NCBI GenBank assembly: GCA_038046265.1
Contig: JBBSWN010000013.1
Span: forward strand, 1 to 49,271
Length of the DNA stretch: 49,271 nucleotides
Reading direction: 5' to 3'
From: JAGWAC01 sp038046265
GTDB taxonomy: Archaea > Nanobdellota > Nanobdellia > SCGC-AAA011-G17 > JACPIM01
This document shows positions 8,893 through 16,352 of the stretch, one piece after another; the first letter of the stretch is position 1; each line of letters starts with the position of its first letter. The notes under the pieces are model-generated. The model did not search any database. It was given only the letters and a program-made list of their open reading frames with translations, and was not told the origin of the DNA. Both the position numbers and the translations under genes were made by a program.

Positions 8893-8994
8893 GCCCGGAT
8901 AGCTCAGACTTTGTCTTCAAATGAGCAAAGGAGCAACAGGTAGAGCGCATGGCTGTTAACCATGAAGTCGGAGGTTCGAGTCCTCCTCTGGGCG
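8893..8994 (+). tRNA. tRNA-Asn(GTT) with a D-loop intron
   Basis: The acceptor (GCCCGGA/TCTGGGC), anticodon arm CATGG-CTGTTAA-CCATG (anticodon GTT), T-arm GGAGG-TTCGAGT-CCTCC and discriminator G are intact. The D-loop is interrupted by 29 nt (8908-8936). GCTC of the D-stem (8902-8905) can pair with GAGC in the insert (8931-8934). This leaves 3-nt bulges AGA and AAC, with an inner helix CTTTG/CAAAG. Cutting both bulges after their second base yields a normal D-loop (AGCAGGTA) and a 73-nt tRNA. The intron lies between positions 15 and 16, a non-canonical site. Confidence 0.92.
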
Positions 8995-8995
8995 T

Positions 8996-9946
8996 TTATT
9001 TGTTTTTTCTTAATCTATATAATTTATAGAAACTAACTAAGCTTATTATTAACAAAATTGTTGATACAAGAATTATATCATTTTGCCTTATTCTGTAACC
9101 AAAGATTACGAAATCAAATATCAAGAATTCTGCAATTGACTTTATTGTTTTTCTTGGAACAAATTGGTAAAATGAACCTATAATCAGGGTTAATATTGCT
9201 AGAATTAGCCAAGACTTTTTTGATAGTATATTTGATATAAATGAATGGGTGTTGTAATTAAAAACAAGATAAAATACTAGATTTACTATGACTAAGGCAA
9301 ATATTGAGTAAATTAACTCTTTAGTTAGGAAGAAAACTAAAAATGCCGAGATTAATGAAGTTACTAAACCTCTTTGTAATTTGTTTTTTGGCCAGAATAA
9401 TGTTATTATAGAAGCTGGAATAAAAGATAAAATTGAAGGAGTAATTACAGCAAATGTCATTAATGAAGCAGCTTCTTCTTCTCCTAAACCTTGAAATCTC
9501 CATTGAAACATCAAAGAAATAGCGTAAAGAGCTATTGAACTTATGCCTGCTAATAACACAAAACTCAACTTTCTTAAATAATCTTTTTTTGACTCTAAAA
9601 AATTTAAAGCTGCAAAGTAAGATACTAACATAAAAAACATATGAAGAAATATAAAGAAGAACTGCTCATCAAGCCAGAAAACTTCTCTGTTTAAAGTTGG
9701 AACAGCTGAGAAATAGTAAATATAAAACATAAAAGGACCAAGCATACTAGCTACAATACCCTGCTCTTTTCCTTTTCCAATAAATTGAGTTATTAAAAAT
9801 GCTGTTAAAAAAATCACAGTTAACTTTATAGCAACGTAGTTTAAATGAACAGTCCAGTTAGTTGCAAGATGATAAACAATATCTAAACCATTCATCACTA
9901 AAGTTATAATCAAAGAAAAAAGAAAATTAGAAAGAAATTTACTCAT
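8996..9946 (-). CDS. Polytopic membrane protein, function unknown
   Basis: About 316 aa starting at the ATG 2 nt after the cupredoxin stop codon, which indicates an operon. Roughly ten hydrophobic segments span the protein, with almost no large loops. Short charged connectors such as KGKEQG (early) and GLGEEEAAS (middle) are present. I do not recognise a family. Conserved-looking features are FLTAFLITQF and the EQFFFIFLHMFF segment with a His. A heme- or metal-binding role beside the cupredoxin is possible, but no CxxCH or paired-His motif proves it. It ends 1 nt past tRNA-Asn. An upstream in-frame extension overlaps the cupredoxin gene and is unlikely to be used. Confidence 0.75.
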   Translation of the reverse strand: MSKFLSNFLFSLIITLVMNGLDIVYHLATNWTVHLNYVAIKLTVIFLTAFLITQFIGKGKEQGIVASMLGPFMFYIYYFSAVPTLNREVFWLDEQFFFIFLHMFFMLVSYFAALNFLESKKDYLRKLSFVLLAGISSIALYAISLMFQWRFQGLGEEEAASLMTFAVITPSILSFIPASIITLFWPKNKLQRGLVTSLISAFLVFFLTKELIYSIFALVIVNLVFYLVFNYNTHSFISNILSKKSWLILAILTLIIGSFYQFVPRKTIKSIAEFLIFDFVIFGYRIRQNDIILVSTILLIISLVSFYKLYRLRKNK

Positions 9947-9948
9947 TT

Positions 9949-10341
9949 TTATTGTACAATTACAGCACCTTTCATTGATGGATGAATTCCACAAATATAG
10001 TCTGTTCTTCCTGGGCTGTTAAAAGTAAAGGTTACAGAATCTCCTTGTTCCAAATTGTCTGATGCTAAAACACCGTCAATTGACTCTACTGTATGAGAAA
10101 CAGAATCATCATTTCTCCAAGTTACCTCTGTCCCTACTTTTACTTTTATTTCACTAGGAACAAATTTAAAATTCTTTATTATAACTGAGGCTGCTTCTCC
10201 GCCAGCACTAACTCCTTTTTCATCACCCTGTTTTTCAACTACAGGAGCTGTTTCTTCTACTGGTGCTGTTTCTTGTTTTGAACAACCAGTTATTAACAAT
10301 CCCAAGATTATTAATAAAACCAAAAAAATTGCTTTTTTCAT
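9949..10341 (-). CDS. Cupredoxin (plastocyanin/amicyanin-like) lipoprotein
   Basis: This 130-aa protein has an N-terminal hydrophobic helix ending in the lipobox LITGC, so Cys20 is the predicted lipidation site. A low-complexity Glu/Ala/Pro linker follows, then a cupredoxin domain. Type 1 copper ligands are visible: His in SVSHTVES, then Cys, His and Met in YICGIHPSMKG. It is a small blue-copper electron carrier on the outer face of the membrane. It starts 53 nt from the divergent lgt, whose product would lipidate it. Its operon partner is the polytopic membrane protein just downstream. The electron donor and acceptor are unknown. Confidence 0.9.
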   Translation of the reverse strand: MKKAIFLVLLIILGLLITGCSKQETAPVEETAPVVEKQGDEKGVSAGGEAASVIIKNFKFVPSEIKVKVGTEVTWRNDDSVSHTVESIDGVLASDNLEQGDSVTFTFNSPGRTDYICGIHPSMKGAVIVQ

Positions 10342-10360
10342 AATTATTTTCAGTAAACGA

Positions 10361-10373
10361 ATATATATAAATC
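10361..10373. promoter_or_regulatory. Shared bidirectional TATA region between cupredoxin and lgt
   Basis: ATATATATAAATC lies midway in the 53-nt gap, about 20-34 nt from each start codon (10341 minus, 10395 plus). A single symmetric A/T block can serve both leaderless genes. Confidence 0.45.
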
Positions 10374-10394
10374 TTGTTAAAAATATAATTTAAA

Positions 10395-11147
10395 ATGTAT
10401 TTTCATAATTTTGACCCTGTTTTGTTTAGATTAGGGTTTTTGGAGATTAGGTATTATGGATTAGTGTACTTGCTTGGGTTTTTACTAGTTTTTTTATTTT
10501 TAAGAAAATATAAGAAAGAACTTAGTTTAAAGGAAGATGATGTATATAATTTAATTTTTTACTTGTTTATTGGCGTTATTTTAGGGGCTAGAATATTTCA
10601 CTTTATTTTTTCTGAGCCTTATATTTTAATTAATGATCCTCTGGAGTTTTTCAGGATTTGGAACGGGGGAATGAGTTTTTTTGGAAGCTTGACAGGAGTA
10701 ATTTTAATGGTTTATATTTTCTGCAAAAGATATAAAACTAGTTTTTTCAAGACTGCTGATGTTTTAGTTTTGCCTGCTACGATTGCCTTGTTTTTTGGGA
10801 GAATTGCTAATTTTATAAATGCTGAGTTGATTGGAAGAATTACAGATGTTTCCTGGTGTGTTATATTTCCTACTTATTCACAATGCAGGCATCCATACCA
10901 GATTTATGCTGCTCTTTCACATCTAGTTTTATTAATTATTTTAATTTTTACATGGAAACTGAAAGAGAAAAGAAAATTAAAGAATGGCGTTGTATTTGTA
11001 AGTTTTGTTGTATTTTACAGCTTATTAAGAATAACAACAGATTTTTTCAGGGAAGACTTAAGAATATTCGGGTTTACAATATGGCAATACATTAGTTTAG
11101 CTTTCTTATTACTTGGGATTTATATTTATAAGAAATTAAAAAACTAA
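10395..11147 (+). CDS. lgt: Prolipoprotein diacylglyceryl transferase (bacterial-type Lgt)
   Basis: The 250-aa protein has about seven membrane segments and the Lgt signature GRIANFINAELIGR (135-148), with the essential Arg at 136. A second conserved Arg lies in DFFRED (219). The N-terminal FLEIRYYGLVYLLGF and the HPYQIYAALSHL segment also match Lgt. The enzyme moves a diacylglyceryl group onto lipobox Cys in bacteria. In the SFHGG segment of bacterial Lgt the important His is Phe here (SFFGS, Phe96), so catalysis or lipid donor may differ. The lipid in an archaeon would presumably be an archaeal ether lipid. Adjacent lipoprotein genes support the role. Confidence 0.85.
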   Translation: MYFHNFDPVLFRLGFLEIRYYGLVYLLGFLLVFLFLRKYKKELSLKEDDVYNLIFYLFIGVILGARIFHFIFSEPYILINDPLEFFRIWNGGMSFFGSLTGVILMVYIFCKRYKTSFFKTADVLVLPATIALFFGRIANFINAELIGRITDVSWCVIFPTYSQCRHPYQIYAALSHLVLLIILIFTWKLKEKRKLKNGVVFVSFVVFYSLLRITTDFFREDLRIFGFTIWQYISLAFLLLGIYIYKKLKN

Positions 11148-11434
11148 ACTTCTGCCGGCACTTTTTTTGGTGGTACTAAAAAATTCTGAACCCTAACAAG
11201 ACTTTCCAAACCAAAAATCTTATCTTCTTTAATCTTAGCTCTTGCTTGCTTAGAAATTGTTAATTCATATTTATCATTTAAACATTGTCTAGTTTGAAAA
11301 ATTCTTAAAACTGCGTGAGGAATTTGATAGTCGTCTATTCCAATAATTTTGACAAGGTCTGTTTTATTTTTCTCGGCTTCTACATAAAAACTACCTATTT
11401 CCTTGTCAAAATAAATTTTTATTGTTACTGTCAT
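11144..11434 (-). CDS. Unknown small protein A (96 aa)
   Basis: The family is not recognised. The protein is predicted mixed alpha/beta and soluble: an N-terminal beta-rich stretch (TVTIKIYFDKEIGSFYVEA), a DDYQIPHAVLRIF segment, then a basic helix (ISKQARAKIKED) and a Pro-rich tail. It overlaps the upstream gene (11431-11724) by 4 nt (ATGA), so the two are translationally coupled and may form a complex. It overlaps the 3' end of convergent lgt by 4 nt. No metal-binding or catalytic motif stands out. Confidence 0.6.
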   Translation of the reverse strand: MTVTIKIYFDKEIGSFYVEAEKNKTDLVKIIGIDDYQIPHAVLRIFQTRQCLNDKYELTISKQARAKIKEDKIFGLESLVRVQNFLVPPKKVPAEV

Positions 11435-11724
11435 AATATTTTTACTAAACCTTTTCTTGGTCTTTGTACTGCTTTATTTTGCAATTCAACTATTTTTTCT
11501 ACCAAGTCTCTTCTGCTTTTTGGAATAAATCTTTTGGCTTCTGGAGTAAAAGCTACTTTGTACTGGCTGTTTTGGCCTTCTTTTGAAAGAAAAATAGAAG
11601 TAATCTCACTTAAAAGAGCTTCGTAAGTATGAGCAACGCATAGTCCTGTTTGTGCTTTTTTTCCAGAATATAACACAGCACTCTGCCCCCCAACTTCATA
11701 ATCTACTGTAAGTTGTCTAACCAT
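11431..11724 (-). CDS. Unknown small protein B (97 aa)
   Basis: No family is recognised. The N-terminal half is predicted beta/alpha (LTVDYEVGGQSAVLYSGKKA, then AHTYEALLSEITSIFLS). The C-terminal part is a basic helix (TPEAKRFIPKSRRDLVEKIV). The C-terminal layout resembles that of its downstream partner (a helix followed by a basic tail), so the two might be distant paralogues; that is speculative. It is leaderless from a TATA shared with gatC, which could coordinate it with the amidotransferase genes. Confidence 0.6.
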   Translation of the reverse strand: MVRQLTVDYEVGGQSAVLYSGKKAQTGLCVAHTYEALLSEITSIFLSKEGQNSQYKVAFTPEAKRFIPKSRRDLVEKIVELQNKAVQRPRKGLVKIL

Positions 11725-11738
11725 TTGATTTTGCGCAA

Positions 11739-11757
11739 ATATTTATATATAAAAAGA
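11739..11757. promoter_or_regulatory. Shared bidirectional TATA region, protein B and gatC
   Basis: ATATTTATATATAAA lies in the 48-nt gap between start codons at 11724 (minus) and 11773 (plus), about 20-30 nt from each. It is the third such head-to-head pair in this window. Confidence 0.45.
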
Positions 11758-11772
11758 CTTCGGTTTTAATGA

Positions 11773-12057
11773 ATGAAGATAGACAAAGAGTTAATTGAAA
11801 GGGTGGCTAAGGTATCAAGGCTTAATTTAAAAGAAGAAGAAAAAGAGAGTTTTGTAAAGGATTTTAAGGATGTTTTAGAGGTTTTTTCCAAGATTGGAAA
11901 GGTCAAGACAGACAATCTAGATTTAAGTGTTCAGCCAGTTAAATTTGAGAATGTTTTTAGAGAAGACAAAGTTGAAAAAAGTTTAAATGAAAAAGAAGTT
12001 TTTAAAAATACAGAGCTAAAAGAAAAAGGATTTTTTAAAGGACCAAAGATTTTATGA
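11773..12057 (+). CDS. gatC: Aspartyl/glutamyl-tRNA amidotransferase subunit C
   Basis: This 94-aa protein has the GatC pattern: an N-terminal helix (LIERVAKVSRLNLKEEEKESF), the VLEVFSKIGKV helix and the extended LSVQPVKFENVFREDKVE strand that wraps around GatA. GatC stabilises the GatA-GatB complex. It overlaps gatA by 4 nt (ATGA), the first gene of a coupled gatC-gatA-gatB operon. The ATG at 11773 is chosen over an out-of-frame ATG at 11769. Confidence 0.9.
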   Translation: MKIDKELIERVAKVSRLNLKEEEKESFVKDFKDVLEVFSKIGKVKTDNLDLSVQPVKFENVFREDKVEKSLNEKEVFKNTELKEKGFFKGPKIL

Positions 12058-13358
12058 AAACAAGAGAATTTTTACAAGAAGCTAAAGATTTAAATAAAAA
12101 GTATAATTTCTTTATTACAATTAATGAAAAAGCAGAAGATGGAATTCCTATTTCTGTCAAGGACAATATATGCACAAAAGGATTAAAGACAACTGCGGGG
12201 TCAAGAATTCTGGAAAATTATGAACCTGTTTTTGATGCTACTGTCATAGAAAAGGCAAAGAAAAGCAAGTATGTTGTTGTAGGGAAAACTGGAATGGATG
12301 AATTTGGTTTTGGGAGTTTTTCAACAAATTGTGCTTATGAAATTCCAAAAAATCCCTTAGATAATACAAGAAGCTGCGGGGGGAGTTCTGGAGGTGGGGC
12401 TGGATATACATATGCAAGCAAGCTTTCCAATTCATCTATTGGTGAGAGCACTGGAGGAAGTATTTCATGTCCTGCTGCTTTTTGCTCTGTTGTTGGGATT
12501 ACACCAACATACGGACTTGTATCAAGGTATGGATTAATTGACTATGCAAATTCTTTAGACAAAATAGGAACTTTCGGGAAAAGTGTTAAAGATGCTGTAA
12601 AATTACTGAATGTTATTTCTGGGTATGATGAAAAGGACAGCACTTCAATCAAGAAAGGAAAGGAAAATTATGAAAAGTATTTAGGAAAAGATATAAAAAA
12701 ATTTAAAGTAGGAGTAATTAAAGAGTTTTCAAATGGGGAAGGCATTAATTTAGAAGTTGAGAAAGATTTCTGGGATGGAGTCAAGAAACTAGAAAGCAAT
12801 GGAGTAAAATGCAAGGAAGTTTCTTTTAAGTTAAGTGATTTGGTTTTACCTGTTTATTATGTTATTGCAATGTGCGAAGCTTCCACTAATTTAGCTAAAT
12901 ATTGTGGGATAAGATATGGAATGACTAAGGAATTAAAAGGAACATTTAATGAATATTTTTCTTCTGTAAGGGAGAGTTATTTTGGAAAAGAAGCTAAGAG
13001 AAGAATTTTACTAGGGACATTCATGAGAATGGCGGGATATAGAGATGCTTATTATATCAAGGCCTTGAAATTAAGGTCACTAATTACACAAGAATATAAG
13101 AAACTGTTTAAGGAGTTTGATGTTTTATTAACACCAACAATGCCTATTTTACCACCTAAGTTTTCTGAAATTGAGAAATTAAATCCTGTTGAAAATTACA
13201 TGTGTGATATTTTAACTACTGGGCCCAATTTAAGCGGGCTACCTATGATTTCAGTTCCTGTTAAAAAGAACAGGGCTGTTGGAATGCATTTTATTGCAGA
13301 CCATTTACAAGAAAACAAGATAATTAGCATTGGGGATTATTATGAAAGAGTTAGATAA
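12054..13358 (+). CDS. gatA: Aspartyl/glutamyl-tRNA amidotransferase subunit A
   Basis: The 434-aa amidase-signature enzyme has the complete Ser-cisSer-Lys triad: Lys36 (ISVKDN), Ser112 (CGGSSGGGAG) and Ser136 (STGGSIS). It hydrolyses glutamine and channels ammonia to GatB. It is somewhat shorter than bacterial GatA (about 470-490 aa); the N-terminus is trimmed. It is coupled to gatC by ATGA and overlaps gatB by 17 nt. Confidence 0.92.
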   Translation: MKTREFLQEAKDLNKKYNFFITINEKAEDGIPISVKDNICTKGLKTTAGSRILENYEPVFDATVIEKAKKSKYVVVGKTGMDEFGFGSFSTNCAYEIPKNPLDNTRSCGGSSGGGAGYTYASKLSNSSIGESTGGSISCPAAFCSVVGITPTYGLVSRYGLIDYANSLDKIGTFGKSVKDAVKLLNVISGYDEKDSTSIKKGKENYEKYLGKDIKKFKVGVIKEFSNGEGINLEVEKDFWDGVKKLESNGVKCKEVSFKLSDLVLPVYYVIAMCEASTNLAKYCGIRYGMTKELKGTFNEYFSSVRESYFGKEAKRRILLGTFMRMAGYRDAYYIKALKLRSLITQEYKKLFKEFDVLLTPTMPILPPKFSEIEKLNPVENYMCDILTTGPNLSGLPMISVPVKKNRAVGMHFIADHLQENKIISIGDYYERVR

Positions 13359-14730
13359 TGCAAAAATAGGATTGGAAATTCACATACAGCTTAAAACTTC
13401 AAGTAAGTTGTTTTGTGGTTGTTCTACAAAATCAGGCAAACCAAATACAGAGGTGTGTGAAATTTGTCTTGGAATGCCTGGAAGCAAGCCAGTTGTAAAT
13501 AGAAAGGCTGTTGAATTTGCAGTAAAATTAGGATTGGCTTTAAATTGTACAATACAGAAAGAGAATTTTTTTTCACGCAAGGTTTATGGATATCCAGATA
13601 TGTCAAAAAATTTTCAGATAACACAGTATGAATTTCCTTTATGTGCAAATGGAAATGTAAGGTTTAAGAACAAAGTTATAAGGATAAGAAGAATACATAT
13701 TGAGGAAGATCCTGCTTCTATTCAATATCCCAAGACTATTTCAGATTCGGATTATTGCTTAATTGATTATAACAGGGCTGGAGTTCCTTTGTGCGAAATT
13801 GTAACTGAACCAGATTTAACAAGTGCCGAAGAGGCCAAGGAATTTTTAGAATATTTGATCAGCATTATAGATTATTTGGATATTTATGATTCAAAGAATT
13901 TCACAATTAGGGTGGATGCAAATGTTTCCTTGCCTGGAACGAAGAGGGCTGAAATAAAAAACATTACTGGATTCAGGGCTGTTGAAAAAGCAATTGGATT
14001 TGAAATTATAAGGCAGAAAGGAAAACTAAGGAGAAATGAGGAATTTAAACAGGAAACAATGCATTTTGATGCAATCTCAAACAAAGTAATTCCATTAAGA
14101 GAGAAGGAGTTTGAGGAAGATTATGGGTATATATTTGATCCTGACTTACCAAAGCTTTTAATTGAAGAAAATTTGATTAAGAAAATTAAAAACGAGATTC
14201 CTGAATTACCAGGAGAAAAAATAAAAAGGCTGATTAAAGAATATAATTTAAGTGAAGATATAGCAAGTGTTCTGGTTTCTGAAAAAGAAATTTGCGACTT
14301 ATTTGAAGAAAGTATAAAAAAAGCTGAGAAAGAATTAGTTATTAGATTGACTACTGGCATATTAAAGAAGGTTCTTAATTACAATGGAATAAAATTAAGA
14401 GAAAGCAAATTAACCAAGGAGAATTTTATTGAGTTATTAAAATTAATTGAAAAAAATGAATTAACTGTGAGAATGGCTGATTTATTATTAAGGAAATTAA
14501 TTTTCAGCAAGAAAAATACAAGAGAACTAGTTAAAGAATTAAAATTTACAAAGATTAATGACATGGACAAGATAGTTGAGAAAGTTCTGGGAAAAAATAA
14601 GGAAGCTGTAGAAGATTATAAAAAAGGAAATTCAAAAGCTTTGCATTTTTTAATTGGACAAGTTTTAAAAGAAGCCAAGGAAAAGGCTGATGCTAAACTA
14701 ATTGAAAGAAAAATATTAGAAAAAATTTAA
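13342..14730 (+). CDS. gatB: Aspartyl/glutamyl-tRNA amidotransferase subunit B
   Basis: About 462 aa. The cradle domain begins IGLEIHIQLKT and includes CEICLGMPGSKPVVN and FSRKVYGYPDMSKNFQITQ, then the helical and YqeY-like tail. The Zn-binding Cys pairs CGC and CEIC are present. GatB phosphorylates Glu- or Asp-tRNA and transfers ammonia from GatA. An earlier in-frame TTG at 13330 exists. The ATG at 13342 gives the usual N-terminus and a 17-nt overlap with gatA. In archaea that also carry GatDE, GatCAB is normally the Asp-tRNA(Asn) enzyme, yet AsnRS is also encoded here. Confidence 0.92.
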   Translation: MKELDNAKIGLEIHIQLKTSSKLFCGCSTKSGKPNTEVCEICLGMPGSKPVVNRKAVEFAVKLGLALNCTIQKENFFSRKVYGYPDMSKNFQITQYEFPLCANGNVRFKNKVIRIRRIHIEEDPASIQYPKTISDSDYCLIDYNRAGVPLCEIVTEPDLTSAEEAKEFLEYLISIIDYLDIYDSKNFTIRVDANVSLPGTKRAEIKNITGFRAVEKAIGFEIIRQKGKLRRNEEFKQETMHFDAISNKVIPLREKEFEEDYGYIFDPDLPKLLIEENLIKKIKNEIPELPGEKIKRLIKEYNLSEDIASVLVSEKEICDLFEESIKKAEKELVIRLTTGILKKVLNYNGIKLRESKLTKENFIELLKLIEKNELTVRMADLLLRKLIFSKKNTRELVKELKFTKINDMDKIVEKVLGKNKEAVEDYKKGNSKALHFLIGQVLKEAKEKADAKLIERKILEKI

Positions 14731-14746
14731 AAAATAAAAAAAGAAT

Positions 14747-14950
14747 TTATCTTTTTTTACCCATTGTAGCACAACAGTCTGGACATGTGTGCATTGCGCA
14801 ACCGCATAAACCAGCTAACAAGAACAATGCTGTCCACCATTGGATATTCCAAAAGTCCCAGACATTTAAGTCCCTTAACAAAAATAAAACTCCCAAGACC
14901 AAAAACAATAGTCCTGTAACCATATGACACTTTTTACATCCTCCAAACAT
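14747..14950 (-). CDS. Small Cys-rich two-helix membrane protein
   Basis: The 67-aa protein has two hydrophobic helices (VTGLLFLVLGVLFLL and WWTALFLLAGLCG) bracketed by Cys clusters CKKCH near the N-terminus and CPDCC near the C-terminus. Both clusters would face the same side, so it could bind a metal or form disulfides. A strong Shine-Dalgarno (GGAGGTG, 14952-14958 read on the minus strand) precedes the ATG, which supports translation. No family function is recognised. Confidence 0.65.
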   Translation of the reverse strand: MFGGCKKCHMVTGLLFLVLGVLFLLRDLNVWDFWNIQWWTALFLLAGLCGCAMHTCPDCCATMGKKR

Positions 14951-15022
14951 TAATACGCACCTCCAAAGATTTTTAAATTATATATTACTTAATTAGTATT
15001 TAAATATATAGGATGGTTTAAA

Positions 15023-15307
15023 ATGGTCAGATTTAAAGAATTGTGCAGAAAATGCAGAAAAAACATGGTTTTAGTTTCAAGTAAAACAAAATTTCCTGTT
15101 TGTTATGACTGCCAGAAAGAAGAACTACAAGGAGAGATTAAGGACAAGAAGATGAAAGAGATGTTTGACATTCCTGAAGAGTTTTACAGGGAAAGCTTGT
15201 TTTTAAGGAGCATTAAAATTAATTATTTAAAATTTGGAAAGTTAAGCAGCAAACAGTTAGAATGGTTCAAGAAAGTTGTTGACGAGATGAAAAAAGATAA
15301 AGAATAA
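15023..15307 (+). CDS. Zinc-ribbon protein, unknown
   Basis: The 94-aa protein has an N-terminal CRKC and CYDC pair spaced as a zinc ribbon, then a helical region (IKDKKMKEMFDIPEEFYRES) and a basic C-terminal helix. It is probably a nucleic-acid or protein-binding adaptor. A TATA-like TATTTAAATATA (14998-15009) lies upstream. The 3' end overlaps that of the convergent cyclophilin gene by 41 nt. No specific role can be given. Confidence 0.65.
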   Translation: MVRFKELCRKCRKNMVLVSSKTKFPVCYDCQKEELQGEIKDKKMKEMFDIPEEFYRESLFLRSIKINYLKFGKLSSKQLEWFKKVVDEMKKDKE

Positions 15308-15827
15308 CTGCTTTCTTAATAACGACGTCTGTTAATGGTTTATCATTTGCATTTCTTGGTGCACTGCTGATTTTATCAACAATATCTATGCCTTCAATCA
15401 CTTTTCCAAAGACAGGATGTTTTGTGTCCAGGAAATTATTATTTACTGTGTTTACGAAGAACTGAGAACCACCTGTGTTGGGGCCAGCATTTGCCATTGA
15501 TAATGTACCACGGTTGTTTTTGTTGTTTTTTGTGAATTCATCTTTTATTGTGTAACCTGGGCCGCCTCTTCCTGTTCCAGTTGGGTCACCGCCCTGTATC
15601 ATGAAATTTGGAATTACTCTATGAAAAATTACATTATCATAGAATTTTTGTTCAACTAATTTTTTGAAGTTTCCTGCTGTAATCGGCATTGTATCTTCAA
15701 ATAATTCTATTTTTATATTTCCTAATGTGGTTTCAAGTAAAACTATGCTGTTCATTTTTTTCTCCCCGGTTTTACAACCTGTTATTAAAAACAAAGATAT
15801 TAATAAAATTAAGATTAGTTTTTTCAT
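15267..15827 (-). CDS. Cyclophilin-type peptidyl-prolyl isomerase lipoprotein
   Basis: The 186-aa protein starts with a lipoprotein signal (LFLITGC, predicted lipidated Cys18). A cyclophilin domain follows, containing FHRVIPNFMIQGGDP, GTGRGGPGY, RGTLSMANAGPNTGGSQFF and FGKVIEGIDIVDKI. The catalytic Arg in FHRV and the QGGD motif are intact. It would catalyse proline isomerisation of secreted proteins on the outer membrane face. It is the second lipobox protein in the window and supports a working Lgt system. The last residues are encoded within the convergent Zn-ribbon gene. Confidence 0.93.
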   Translation of the reverse strand: MKKLILILLISLFLITGCKTGEKKMNSIVLLETTLGNIKIELFEDTMPITAGNFKKLVEQKFYDNVIFHRVIPNFMIQGGDPTGTGRGGPGYTIKDEFTKNNKNNRGTLSMANAGPNTGGSQFFVNTVNNNFLDTKHPVFGKVIEGIDIVDKISSAPRNANDKPLTDVVIKKAVILYLFSSRQQLS

Positions 15828-15869
15828 TTTTAATCAATGTAATAAAGATCGTAACTTACTTTTCTTGGT

Positions 15870-16190
15870 TTAATTCGATTTTTTTTCATTTTGTTGTTTT
15901 TGCTTTAGTTTTTCGTTTTCTTTCAGGACTGCGCTTTGAAATTCAGTTATTCTTTCTAATCTGCCTGTTACTAAGAGAGTTACTGGCCCTTCGTCGTCAG
16001 CAGACTGGTAAAAAAAATCTACTCTTAATCCGGTATGTTTTATTTTCCATGCCCTGTTTAAGAAAATCTCACCATATTCACTTGAACGCCGCGCAATACT
16101 ATCGGAGTTTATTCTTGACATAAATTCTGAAAATGCTCCTGCAACATAAACCCCATCTTCTACACCGCTGTAAATTATTTTTTTAGTCAT
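15870..16190 (-). CDS. Unknown soluble protein (106 aa)
   Basis: No family is recognised. The N-terminal half contains YSGVEDGVYVAGAFSEFM, the middle is predicted beta-rich (HTGLRVDFFYQS, GPVTLLVTGRLERI), and the C-terminus is a Lys/Gln/Glu-rich coiled-coil-like tail. It lies 43 nt upstream of the cyclophilin lipoprotein gene in the same orientation, so the two may be cotranscribed. Its codon use resembles its neighbours. Confidence 0.6.
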   Translation of the reverse strand: MTKKIIYSGVEDGVYVAGAFSEFMSRINSDSIARRSSEYGEIFLNRAWKIKHTGLRVDFFYQSADDEGPVTLLVTGRLERITEFQSAVLKENEKLKQKQQNEKKSN

Positions 16191-16200
16191 AAAAATTTAC

Positions 16201-16324
16201 TATTTTTGCCTATTTTTAAGATTATCTGTTTTCCGAAAAATATCTTGTATTTTTAAATTTCTTTCATAAACTTTGTAAAGTTTCTAGATGTTCGTAAAAT
16301 ATTCGGAGAATTTCAGGCAAAATA
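16201..16324. promoter_or_regulatory. Dyad-rich promoter region of toxin-like operon
   Basis: A perfect dyad AAACTTT-GT-AAAGTTT is at 16268-16283. Flanking it are imperfect inverted arms: TATTTTTGCC (16201-16210) with GGCAAAATA (16316-16324), and TTTTCCGAA (16229-16237) with TTCGGAGAA (16302-16310). A TATA-like ATATTTAAA (16322-16330) sits about 22-30 nt before the ATG at 16353. The symmetry suggests an operator bound by an autoregulator. Confidence 0.45.
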
Positions 16325-16352
16325 TTTAAACAAATTTCTTTATTTTTTATTT

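Noticed and set aside
8908..8936. Insert in tRNA-Asn as a sign of a pseudogene
   Set aside because: All arms are intact and a bulge-helix-bulge fold restores a perfect D-loop, so an intron is the better reading.
15664..16123. Hydrophobic plus-strand reading frames opposite the cyclophilin and the 106-aa gene
   Set aside because: The cyclophilin on the minus strand is certain, and the hydrophobic look comes from the antisense of Lys/Glu-rich codons.
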